This document shows positions 1 through 6,751 of a stretch of DNA of 64,000 nucleotides, in pieces. Source of the DNA: Pirellula staleyi DSM 6068 (GTDB lineage: Bacteria > Planctomycetota > Planctomycetia > Pirellulales > Pirellulaceae); the NCBI GenBank assembly GCA_945875845.1, contig CAMCMB010000023.1, positions 1 through 64,000 of the forward strand. Direction: 5' to 3'. Under the pieces are notes generated by a model, which worked only from the letters and a program-made list of their open reading frames with translations, did no database searches and was not told where the DNA came from. Positions within the stretch are counted from its first letter, which is position 1. Each line of letters begins with the position of its first letter. Position numbers and translations under genes: made by a program.

Positions 1-1
1 C

Positions 2-169
2 AATGGTGATACCGTGATTGACAAAGAGGCTTCGAATGGAGCAACGAACTCGATTGACGCGATGAACCAGCGACTTGCGAAACTTGATAAGCGATCGCCA
101 TTCACGATTCTCCGGCGTGGGCATATGGTACGGGTGGCACGCCCTGAGGTACGAAGGGCGTGTGAGTAG
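2..169 (+). CDS. C-terminal fragment of a PDZ-like domain protein (5' end outside window)
   Basis: An open frame enters from the left edge and ends at TAG 167-169, giving 55 residues. The stretch from NGDTVID to FTILRRGHMVRV resembles the end of a PDZ domain, with a groove-strand/helix pattern and the usual 'P..ilRrG..v.v' ending seen in planctomycete PDZ proteases and retropepsin-like proteins. The catalytic part would lie outside the window, so the enzyme class cannot be told. The last 11 or so residues (VARPEVRRACE) are encoded by a dispersed repeat that recurs at 46358-46390, so the original stop codon was probably elsewhere. The PDZ call is tentative because only the tail is visible. Confidence 0.5.
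   Translation, partial: NGDTVIDKEASNGATNSIDAMNQRLAKLDKRSPFTILRRGHMVRVARPEVRRACE
132..165 (+). repeat. Dispersed GGGTGGCACGCC repeat at a gene 3' end
   Basis: The segment starting GGGTGGCACGCC and ending GGGCGTGTGA matches the reverse complement of 46358-46390 with about two differences. A further core of the same family (GGGTGGCACGCCC) lies at 46151-46163. Here it overlaps the end of the partial PDZ-like gene and provides its last codons. Confidence 0.7.
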
Positions 170-287
170 CTGGTTTCGTATGCCAAGCTCAAACGCCAGT
201 GTGCTAAAGCTGTCCCGGACAAGTAATTTTAAGGTATAATGAGCCGTTGCGAATCTAGCCAAACAAATCTTCTTGCTGGGGGAGACC

Positions 288-1496
288 ATGTCTTCGTCCT
301 ATTTGATTTCTGGTTGTCGAACACCGATCGGAAAATACCTCGGCGGTCTCTCGTCGATGAGCGCTGTTGAACTCGGCGGTCAAGCGATTGCAGAAGCAGT
401 CCGACGAGCATGCTTAGATCCGAGCTCCATTGATCAAGTTATCATGGGACAAGTCATCCAGGCAGGGTCGGGCCAAGCACCCGCACGGCAGGCCAGCCAT
501 CGAGCGGGCTTACCAGCAACGGTAGGTGCGATGACAGTCAATAAAGTCTGCGGGTCCGGATTGGTTTCGGTCATGTTAGCGGACATGGCGATTCGAGCGG
601 GTGAATATCAAAGAGTCGTTGCAGGCGGAATGGAAAGCATGAGCCAAGCTCCGCATTTGTTAAGGCACGGTCGTTCTGGTTGGAAATATGGCGAACAGCC
701 ATTGATAGACGCGGTCGATTTAGATGGCCTTCGGTGTGCTCAGTTGGGATTCGCGATGGGTTGCATCGCCGAATGGGTCGCCAAAGTGGAATCGATTCCT
801 CGAGAACAACAGGATGAATGGGCGGTGCGAAGCCACCGATTGGCGATCTCGGCTGCGGGTGCGATTGCGTCGGAGATCGTGCCCGTTACGGTAGTAGAAG
901 CGAAAAAAACGGTTGTGCGATCCGTGGACGAAGGACCTCGACCCGATACTAGCATCGTTTCGCTGAGGAATTTGAAGCCTGTCTTTCAATCGCCACTTGT
1001 GGGTGGCAGTGATTCGCCGGGATATCAAGCCTCGGTGACAGCCGGGAACGCTTCCACGCTCAGCGATGGCGGAGCAGCGGTCGTTGTCGTAGACGAAGCG
1101 ACCCTTCGAAGCGTCAAGACGGATTGGTCGTTTCGCATCGCGGGTCATTGCCATTTTGCGGGCGACCACCAACGTATTTTTACCGCACCTGTCGGGGCTG
1201 TTCATCAGCTTCTTCGAAAGACAAACAAGTCCGTTTCCGATATCGATTTGTTTGAAATCAATGAAGCGTTCGCGGCACAGACTTTGGCCTGTATCCGGGA
1301 TTTGCATTTGGATGCAGCCCATGTCAATATTCGAGGTGGAGCCATTGCTATGGGACATCCACTTGGATGTAGCGGCACCCGTGTTCTTGTTTCATTGATG
1401 CACAGTCTGATTGAAAACAAGCAGGAGAGGGGTGTTGCAACCTTGTGTTTAGGTGGCGGCGAAGCGGTTGCGATGATGATTGAGCGAGAAAGCTGA
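288..1496 (+). CDS. Acetyl-CoA C-acetyltransferase (thiolase)
   Basis: Thiolase-superfamily enzyme of about 402 residues, the normal length. It should condense two acetyl-CoA to acetoacetyl-CoA or run the reverse, cytosolic, in fatty acid, polyester or isoprenoid precursor metabolism. Visible motifs are the nucleophile region VNKVCGSG (Cys88), the EINEAFA motif, and the C-terminal GHPLGCSGTR loop carrying the second catalytic cysteine. ATG 288 is chosen over the upstream TTG 273 because GGGGGAG lies just before it. The gene stands alone between the PDZ fragment and the convergent pseudopilus operon. The exact substrate (acetyl-CoA against longer acyl-CoA) cannot be read from the sequence. Confidence 0.93.
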   Translation: MSSSYLISGCRTPIGKYLGGLSSMSAVELGGQAIAEAVRRACLDPSSIDQVIMGQVIQAGSGQAPARQASHRAGLPATVGAMTVNKVCGSGLVSVMLADMAIRAGEYQRVVAGGMESMSQAPHLLRHGRSGWKYGEQPLIDAVDLDGLRCAQLGFAMGCIAEWVAKVESIPREQQDEWAVRSHRLAISAAGAIASEIVPVTVVEAKKTVVRSVDEGPRPDTSIVSLRNLKPVFQSPLVGGSDSPGYQASVTAGNASTLSDGGAAVVVVDEATLRSVKTDWSFRIAGHCHFAGDHQRIFTAPVGAVHQLLRKTNKSVSDIDLFEINEAFAAQTLACIRDLHLDAAHVNIRGGAIAMGHPLGCSGTRVLVSLMHSLIENKQERGVATLCLGGGEAVAMMIERES

Positions 1497-1857
1497 TTGG
1501 GCAGTGGGCAGTAGGCAGTGGGCATATCAGCCTCATCTTTACCCACATTTCAGGGCACGCTAGACTCAAAATCCAAATGGATTTGCGTGAATTCCTCGCG
1601 TTTTCTCCCCCTCGCCCCGCTTCGGCCGCTTCGGGGCGAGGGGGGCGAGGGGATCGGGGTGTGAGCCCTGACTTGGTAGCCTCAGGTTCAGTCACTTGTT
1701 CACGCTTCGGAAATAAGGCTAGACATTGAATTCTCGATTGAAATCCAAATCAAAATACAATGTATACCCCTCATCCCCAGCCCTTCTCCCCGGAGTACCG
1801 GGGCGAAGGGAGCAAGAATCTATTCGTAGTCGACTGTATTCGCAATCTCGATTCGGA
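1497..1857. other. Intergenic region between convergent genes with two repeat/hairpin structures
   Basis: No convincing gene. It holds a GC-rich hairpin with arms CTCGCCCCG (1611-1619) and CGGGGCGAG (1632-1640), and at 1767-1812 a 'CCCCAGCCC...CCCCGGAGTACCGGGG' element of a type common between planctomycete genes. Neither has a run of T, so they are not classic intrinsic terminators, although they sit where transcripts from both sides must end. Confidence 0.6.
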
Positions 1858-2841
1858 TCAGTGGATCGTGCGAATATGCTTGAGCTCATTGAGCAAATAC
1901 ACCCAGGGGAGATAAATCACGAGGACGTAAGACAAGCCGACCACGCATGCGACAGCAATTGAAACCGAGTACACGATCCATCGTCCTTGTGATTCGAATT
2001 GCAACTCGGAGCGTTCCGTCAAGTAACGCGAAATGTCCGCTTGCATTTCAGCGCCTTGGATCGCATCCAATTTCCCTTGTTCCAACAAGTCCAAAATCGA
2101 TTGGCTGGCTGGATCCAAATTACCTCGGTTTCCTGGCAACACTCCCAAGGAACCCACTACCAGTTCCTTCATGACTCCCGTGGGAACTTGCCCAAGGATC
2201 ATCGTCTCGGCCAATTTTGAAGCGTGAGCCTGGAGTCTCGACCGGTAGGCTGGATCTCTCGGCCATCCCTGCGCATCCAATGCACCTCGCCGCCAAACGA
2301 AATAAAGAACGGGTGTAATACTAAGCAGTGCCGCCAAGATTCCCCAAACGATCAGATTTTGATGAACAAACTCGACGTATTGAAACCAATCCGGAATAGT
2401 CGTATGAATACTGGCTAAGTTGGACCTGTACTGGGGCACCAACGAGTGAATAGCACATCCGACAGCAAATGTGGTGATCAGGATGAGCAACACGGGATAC
2501 ACAAGCTTGTATCGAAAACGCTTTTTTGCCTGGGCTCTTGCGGTATGTATGGCTGCCCAGCTTTCCAGCGCCAGCGCAAGCTTCTGCGAGGCGTCTCCGG
2601 CTGCGACCGTAGCAGATAGACTTCTGGATTCAGGACGTCTGTCTCCGCCAAGGATTTTGCCCAGCGATTCTCCGTTTTGCAGACGTGTCTGCACGTCCGT
2701 GGAAAGTCGCGCAAGACGCTTTGGCAATTCGCTTGCCATTGCCTTGAGGCCGTTATCGATGGGCAGTCCCGAACGAATCAAAGGGATGATGTGCGAACAG
2801 AGATCGATTTTTTGCGATTCCGTCAACTCGACGTCGCTCAT
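1858..2841 (-). CDS. GspF-type inner-membrane platform protein (short form)
   Basis: A 327-residue membrane protein resembling the GspF/PilC platform of type II secretion and type IV pilus machines. The N-terminal helical domain (residues 1-90, with LIRSGLPIDNGLKAMA) is the cytoplasmic GspF module. Membrane segments follow near residues 110-135 and 160-185, then a second degenerate helical module (about 200-285) and a final membrane segment near 295-320. The family is usually about 400 residues, so this is a shortened version. It is the last gene of the operon; its ATG overlaps the GspE stop by four bases (ATGA), implying translational coupling. The family call is good, the exact machine unknown. 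Confidence 0.78.
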   Translation of the reverse strand: MSDVELTESQKIDLCSHIIPLIRSGLPIDNGLKAMASELPKRLARLSTDVQTRLQNGESLGKILGGDRRPESRSLSATVAAGDASQKLALALESWAAIHTARAQAKKRFRYKLVYPVLLILITTFAVGCAIHSLVPQYRSNLASIHTTIPDWFQYVEFVHQNLIVWGILAALLSITPVLYFVWRRGALDAQGWPRDPAYRSRLQAHASKLAETMILGQVPTGVMKELVVGSLGVLPGNRGNLDPASQSILDLLEQGKLDAIQGAEMQADISRYLTERSELQFESQGRWIVYSVSIAVACVVGLSYVLVIYLPWVYLLNELKHIRTIH

Positions 2842-4037
2842 GGTTCCTCTCGATTCAAGTCAAAATGGCGGCGAAAGGTAGGCTCATCCATCGCTCCAGA
2901 CTGAAGTAGGACGGCTGCCTGTTCTTTTAATGTCTGCATGCCTTGCTGAACAGCCGTGTCTTGAATTCGCATGGCGCTAGACTCGCTCAAGATGGCCTCT
3001 CTCAACTCGGTTTCGATGGCCGGCAATTTCTCGACGAGGAGTATCCGATCGCGGTTCATCCCTTCGTTAGAACGCACCAACCGGAGCGCGATTAACAGTG
3101 ACATTGCGGAAAGGATTTGATGCTTGGGGACCTCCATGTCGATCAAGCGAGCCACAGCATCGCCAACACTTCGGGCGTGCATGGTGGAGATAACGAGTTG
3201 CCCAGTTGAGGCAGCTTGAAAGACCACGCGCGCCGTCTCCGCATCTCGTATTTCGCCAATCAACATGACTTCAGGGTCTTGGCGCAACATGGCTTTCAGC
3301 CCCGTCGTCCACGTGTATCCGACGGTTGGCTGGATCTGTGACTGAGCGACTCCATCGATGGCTTGTTCGATCGGATCCTCCAGTGAAACGAGGCAGCGTC
3401 GTGTCGATTCACTCGCCTGAGCAAGTCGATGCATCATTGCGTAAGCCGTCGTCGTCTTGCCCGAGCCAGCAGGTCCACAAACAAGCACAACTCCAGAGGC
3501 GGACTCAATCGATTTGCAGATTTGGCTGTAGAGTTCTTGAGTCAATCCAAGATCGGTGAGATCCCATTGGCGCGATGGTGCAATCGAAAAACGCACAACC
3601 AACCGCTCTCCATGGAGAGTCGGCAGCGTACAGACACGGGCGTCTGCTCTCCCGAACGCAAGAGGCATGCGCCCTTCTTGCGGAACATCGGAGCGATAGC
3701 TGAGCAGTCCAGACAGAGATTTAACTCTTGCGACGATTTGCGAACTTTTATCACTCGTGACGACCGCGAGTTCGGACAAAATGCCCTGTGCTCGCATGCG
3801 TATGAGCATGCCATTTGCGGTTGAATCGAAGTGCAAATCGCTAGCGCGATTCTCCATTGCGATTTGGAGGAGTCGATCGGTCACCTTGACTGCGTAGTCT
3901 GCGGACTTGGAATTCAACGATGCCAAGATATCCAATTGCGGATCTGAAGTTTGCGGCTCAGAAGCTTGCGGATCAGAAGGGTGCTGATCGGAAGGGTGCT
4001 GATCGGAAGTTGGCTTGTTGGATGTTATTCTTGCCAT
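2838..4037 (-). CDS. GspE/PilB-type secretion ATPase
   Basis: Hexameric traffic ATPase that would power pilin assembly or disassembly. It has 399 residues. Seen: an N2-like domain (residues 50-160), Walker A GPAGSGKT at 188-195, the Asp box SLEDPIE near 218, Walker B VMLIGEIRD at about 257-265, and the His box STMHA near 284-288. The N1 domain of full GspE is missing, and the CPxC zinc-binding motif normally following the 'RLVR' segment is replaced by RSNEGM. The N-terminus (residues 9-33) is a run of imperfect SDQHP/SDPQ repeats from a 15-bp tandem DNA repeat. It lies three bases after the small membrane gene and overlaps the GspF gene, so it is mid-operon. ATPase certain; PilB, PilT or GspE subtype uncertain. 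Confidence 0.88.
   Translation of the reverse strand: MARITSNKPTSDQHPSDQHPSDPQASEPQTSDPQLDILASLNSKSADYAVKVTDRLLQIAMENRASDLHFDSTANGMLIRMRAQGILSELAVVTSDKSSQIVARVKSLSGLLSYRSDVPQEGRMPLAFGRADARVCTLPTLHGERLVVRFSIAPSRQWDLTDLGLTQELYSQICKSIESASGVVLVCGPAGSGKTTTAYAMMHRLAQASESTRRCLVSLEDPIEQAIDGVAQSQIQPTVGYTWTTGLKAMLRQDPEVMLIGEIRDAETARVVFQAASTGQLVISTMHARSVGDAVARLIDMEVPKHQILSAMSLLIALRLVRSNEGMNRDRILLVEKLPAIETELREAILSESSAMRIQDTAVQQGMQTLKEQAAVLLQSGAMDEPTFRRHFDLNREEP
3971..4010. repeat. 15-bp tandem repeat in the gspE-like 5' coding region
   Basis: About two and a half copies of a 15-bp unit (GCTGATCGGAAGGGT on the plus strand) encode the SDQHP repeats at the ATPase N-terminus. The reading frame is kept because the unit is a multiple of three. 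Confidence 0.7.
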
Positions 4038-4040
4038 CAG

Positions 4041-4418
4041 CTAGATCTCGTCCTGGGGCATGGATCTTCCTAGCCAACAACAACAAATCACTAGTAGTGT
4101 TGACGACACCGCACAGGCCCACATCAACTTGGCAAAGCTCTCGTTCGTCGAAAGTGTCAAGGCAGAGGCCACCAGCCCAACCAACGTACCGATCGCGGGG
4201 CCGACGAGAAACCAAAGGTTGTTCGCAAAATGAAAGCTGAGCACAGTCCCAACGATGCACGAAAGCAAAGTAACAGCGACAAATGTCTTCACAAAGATCG
4301 GCATGGGAATCGGTACCCCATCTCGTCTTAACGCGATCGTCACGAACAGTAAGATCATCGCAGCCTCAACTTGCAAAAAGAATAGGGCCCGCAGCGAAAG
4401 TTGTGATTTCGATTTCAT
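4041..4418 (-). CDS. Small polytopic membrane protein in the pseudopilus operon
   Basis: A 125-residue protein, not assigned to a family. It has a basic N-terminus (MKSKSQLSLRALFFLQ) and about four hydrophobic segments near residues 10-28, 38-60, 66-88 and 98-118. ATG 4418 is chosen because it lies two bases after the DUF1559 stop and matches the spacing of the rest of the operon; a longer frame upstream would overlap that gene. A similar N-terminus (SLRALF followed by hydrophobic segments) recurs in small planctomycete membrane proteins. Its position between the pilin-like genes and the ATPase suggests an accessory membrane component, but this is inference. Confidence 0.65.
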   Translation of the reverse strand: MKSKSQLSLRALFFLQVEAAMILLFVTIALRRDGVPIPMPIFVKTFVAVTLLSCIVGTVLSFHFANNLWFLVGPAIGTLVGLVASALTLSTNESFAKLMWACAVSSTLLVICCCWLGRSMPQDEI

Positions 4419-4420
4419 GC

Positions 4421-5374
4421 TCAATAATCCAGCTTCGGCGGCAGTTGACCGTCTTTTCGATGTGCCATGCGGGACAGTACGGTTTTGTCGATGGACTCGC
4501 TCAAGAAATGGACTGCTCCATCCGCGAATGCAACGTTCGCACCACCCGTATGATACGAACCGAGCCCACCCACAAATAGTTTGGGTTGGACTCCCGGTGG
4601 AACGGTCAACGTGGATAGGTCGATCCATTGTTCGGGAGGGTCGCTGGACAATCCGAGCGAACCCATATATGTCCCATCCTTATCCATTGACGTCGAGCTC
4701 GTAATGCCCGGCAAATCCGTTGGCATTGTGCCCGCTCGATCAACAGGGCGCTTGATTTCACCTGCATTTCGGAGACTGGCCCGCGTGCCGCTACTCCATC
4801 CCAAATCGATCTCATCCGTGGACTTCTCCCCCAGCATCAGCGTATGCGACATGCCATCTTCGATATCTTTGGCTGGCACAAAGCTATTCAAGAAAAAAAT
4901 CCCGTTGTTGCCGACATCGATAGGCGATTCTGAATCGTGATGGATGCCTGCGTAGTTTGTTATGGCTCGATTTATAGACGAGGGATAAGACGGACATTGC
5001 AATATCGAAATGAAGTGATTCCGAACGGGCACGTTGATCGCGGAATAGATGGATTGTGTCCGGTCCAATAATTTGTAAGCGTTCCCTTGATCAATGTTGG
5101 GCAGAATCGCACAAATCCAATTGTGGTGAAAACCAACGGGTAGGTTCGAGATAGGGCCAGTTGGATTGACCACTCCCGCAGGAAAAACCCGATAGGACTG
5201 TTCGTAGAGATGCACTGCTATCGCGAGCTGAGCAAAATTATTCGCGCACTGAGCTCGCCTGGCAGCCTCCCGTGCTGCTTGAACGGCAGGCAATAAAATG
5301 CCAATAAGGATGCCGATGATTGCGATGACAACCAGCAGTTCGACCAGCGTAAATCCTCGCCGTTGATGTCCCAT
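4421..5374 (-). CDS. DUF1559 prepilin-like protein
   Basis: A 317-residue protein beginning with a classic type IV prepilin N-terminus: short basic leader, then GFTLVELLVVIAIIGILIGILLPAVQAAREAARR. Cleavage would fall after the Gly, leaving an N-methylated Phe with Glu at position 5. The remainder is the DUF1559 domain expanded in planctomycetes, ending with the 'GGANVAFADGAVHFLSE' type motif. It probably sits in the membrane or in a pseudopilus, exposed outward. Most DUF1559 genes are scattered singly or with lipoproteins (see 33195); this one lies inside an assembly operon, suggesting it is a real cargo or pseudopilin of the machine. Confidence 0.9.
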   Translation of the reverse strand: MGHQRRGFTLVELLVVIAIIGILIGILLPAVQAAREAARRAQCANNFAQLAIAVHLYEQSYRVFPAGVVNPTGPISNLPVGFHHNWICAILPNIDQGNAYKLLDRTQSIYSAINVPVRNHFISILQCPSYPSSINRAITNYAGIHHDSESPIDVGNNGIFFLNSFVPAKDIEDGMSHTLMLGEKSTDEIDLGWSSGTRASLRNAGEIKRPVDRAGTMPTDLPGITSSTSMDKDGTYMGSLGLSSDPPEQWIDLSTLTVPPGVQPKLFVGGLGSYHTGGANVAFADGAVHFLSESIDKTVLSRMAHRKDGQLPPKLDY

Positions 5375-5410
5375 AAAATTGCACCTAAAATTGGTAGATG
5401 GATCGATTGG

Positions 5411-5815
5411 TTATCGTGAAAGTTGAATTGATTTTTCGGCCTCAAACCGTGCCGACGATCGAAGTCCGCAGTTCACAGTGATTCGCCATGTGTCGGCCAT
5501 TCGTTGGATCGAGAGTTCACCAATGGCTGAGTTGGAATCCGTGGCATGGGTAGCCGACCAAGGGATCTCCAACGGAATGGTCTCCCCTGAATATTCTGCG
5601 TTTTCTGTGATTCGCATCTTCAAAATGCGTTCTCCATATTCCAGTAGTGCATTGCATTGTTGGTTGTCGAAGTAAGCACTTTGGAAATTTTTTCTTTGGA
5701 TGGCTGTTTGACCGGCAAGCGTCAGCAACGCTAGGGCAAGGCCGCCCAACACCAAAACCATGACAATCACGGCAAGGCCTCGTCTGGGCGGGTTGCGTAT
5801 TGCGGTAAGCCTCAT
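5411..5815 (-). CDS. GspK/PilX-like minor pseudopilin
   Basis: A 134-residue protein with basic leader MRLTAIRNPPRRG followed by one long hydrophobic helix (LAVIVMVLVLGGLALALLTLA) and a small soluble domain. The form RRG + hydrophobic helix + 'QTAIQRKNFQSAYFDNQQCNALLEYGE' resembles the N-terminus of planctomycete GspK/PilX-like proteins. It lacks the Glu at position 5 of the mature helix, as GspK-type tip pseudopilins do. Its start overlaps the preceding stop in ATGA. The family call is by pattern only. Confidence 0.6.
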   Translation of the reverse strand: MRLTAIRNPPRRGLAVIVMVLVLGGLALALLTLAGQTAIQRKNFQSAYFDNQQCNALLEYGERILKMRITENAEYSGETIPLEIPWSATHATDSNSAIGELSIQRMADTWRITVNCGLRSSARFEAEKSIQLSR

Positions 5816-6270
5816 TGTTTTTCAGCCCCCAAGCGAGCTATGACTTTTGACTCAGCAATGACCGTTGCTTCGATCAAGATACCGTTGGGCATTTCAACTC
5901 TCTCAAAGAAAACGTCCGACCAAGGTGTTTCGTCCGCATTCAAGACCCTTCCCTCAATGGTTCTCTGGCGGGTAGTTCTGCTTGCTCCCTTTGCGTACTC
6001 AATCGACTCTTGATCCGATAATTTGAGAATTAGCGTGTCGCGATTTGTACCAAGGCTTGCGTCCTCTGCTTGATGAATGTCCTGTCTGAGTTGCTCCGTC
6101 CAACGTTGTGCCGTGTGTTCAACAAACAGGCGATCGATGGTATGCGAATAGCCTTGAATGGCTCTGCGCGTTAGCACGACAAGCATGCTGCTGAGCGCCG
6201 ATACGAGGATCAACGACGCCACCATCTGAATAAGCGTGTAACCACCTCGCTTACGTTGCGAACGCTTCAT
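5812..6270 (-). CDS. Minor prepilin-like protein
   Basis: A 152-residue protein with the leader MKRSQRKRGG followed by YTLIQMVASLILVSALSSMLVVLTRRAI, a type III/IV-like prepilin helix with Tyr at +1 and Gln in place of the usual Glu at +5. The rest is a small soluble domain ending in 'AESKVIARLGAEKQ'. ATG 6270 is chosen because it overlaps the upstream stop as ATGA, the same coupling used elsewhere in this operon; an in-frame start 15 bases further upstream would overlap more. Probable minor pseudopilin (GspI/J-like position). Substitution of Glu5 is typical of priming subunits. Confidence 0.7.
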   Translation of the reverse strand: MKRSQRKRGGYTLIQMVASLILVSALSSMLVVLTRRAIQGYSHTIDRLFVEHTAQRWTEQLRQDIHQAEDASLGTNRDTLILKLSDQESIEYAKGASRTTRQRTIEGRVLNADETPWSDVFFERVEMPNGILIEATVIAESKVIARLGAEKQ

Positions 6271-6749
6271 GGTCTTGGCACCCAAAAGGTAAGTGGACCG
6301 ACTTCGCTCTCATTGTCGCCATGGGCTCCCGTTAATTTCAATGAGAGTGTCACGCGTTTCAAAAACATCGGTTCGGGCTCCTCCATTACGGTTGCTTTCC
6401 ATGCTCGAGCCCTGTCTTGAATTGCATTGTGTTCCGGAATCGCCATCGCCTCGATATTGGATTGCGTGACTGAGTCAAAGTCCCAGGTGCCAATGGATTC
6501 ACGAGCGTTGATCAAGTCGCTGTAGGAGACCTGCACGCGATTCGATTCACGACTCAAATTCTCGGTTTGGATGCCGATCCGGGTTACCAACGCAGCAATG
6601 GGCAGCAGCATTGCGATTGCGACCAAGCATTCGCCAATCGTGTACCCAAAACGAACGCGTGATTCGCTGGTCCTGCGTTTTCGATATCGCCCTGAATAGG
6701 CAATCGTTCCCAGTGTCGCGTTGCGCTCGGGAGCTATCATTGACTTCAT
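6267..6749 (-). CDS. Minor prepilin-like protein with internal leader
   Basis: A 160-residue protein. After about 33 leader residues rich in Arg and Lys comes FGYTIGECLVAIAMLLPIAALVTRIG, a prepilin-type segment with Tyr +1 and Glu +5 after the Gly. The leader is longer than the usual 6-15 residues. ATG 6749 lies two bases after the stop of the tandem GspF gene. The C-terminal part ends GPLTFWVPRP. It probably acts as a minor pseudopilin (GspH/I-like) in the machine encoded by this operon. The prepilin signature is clear; the exact equivalent is not. Confidence 0.7.
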   Translation of the reverse strand: MKSMIAPERNATLGTIAYSGRYRKRRTSESRVRFGYTIGECLVAIAMLLPIAALVTRIGIQTENLSRESNRVQVSYSDLINARESIGTWDFDSVTQSNIEAMAIPEHNAIQDRARAWKATVMEEPEPMFLKRVTLSLKLTGAHGDNESEVGPLTFWVPRP

Positions 6750-6751
6750 GA

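Noticed and set aside
720-1358. 212-residue frame opposite the thiolase gene
   Set aside because: It lies wholly antisense to a clear thiolase; no family or start signal.
1726-1962. 78-residue frame right of the thiolase
   Set aside because: It overlaps the end of the GspF gene on the other strand and includes a repeat; no domain.
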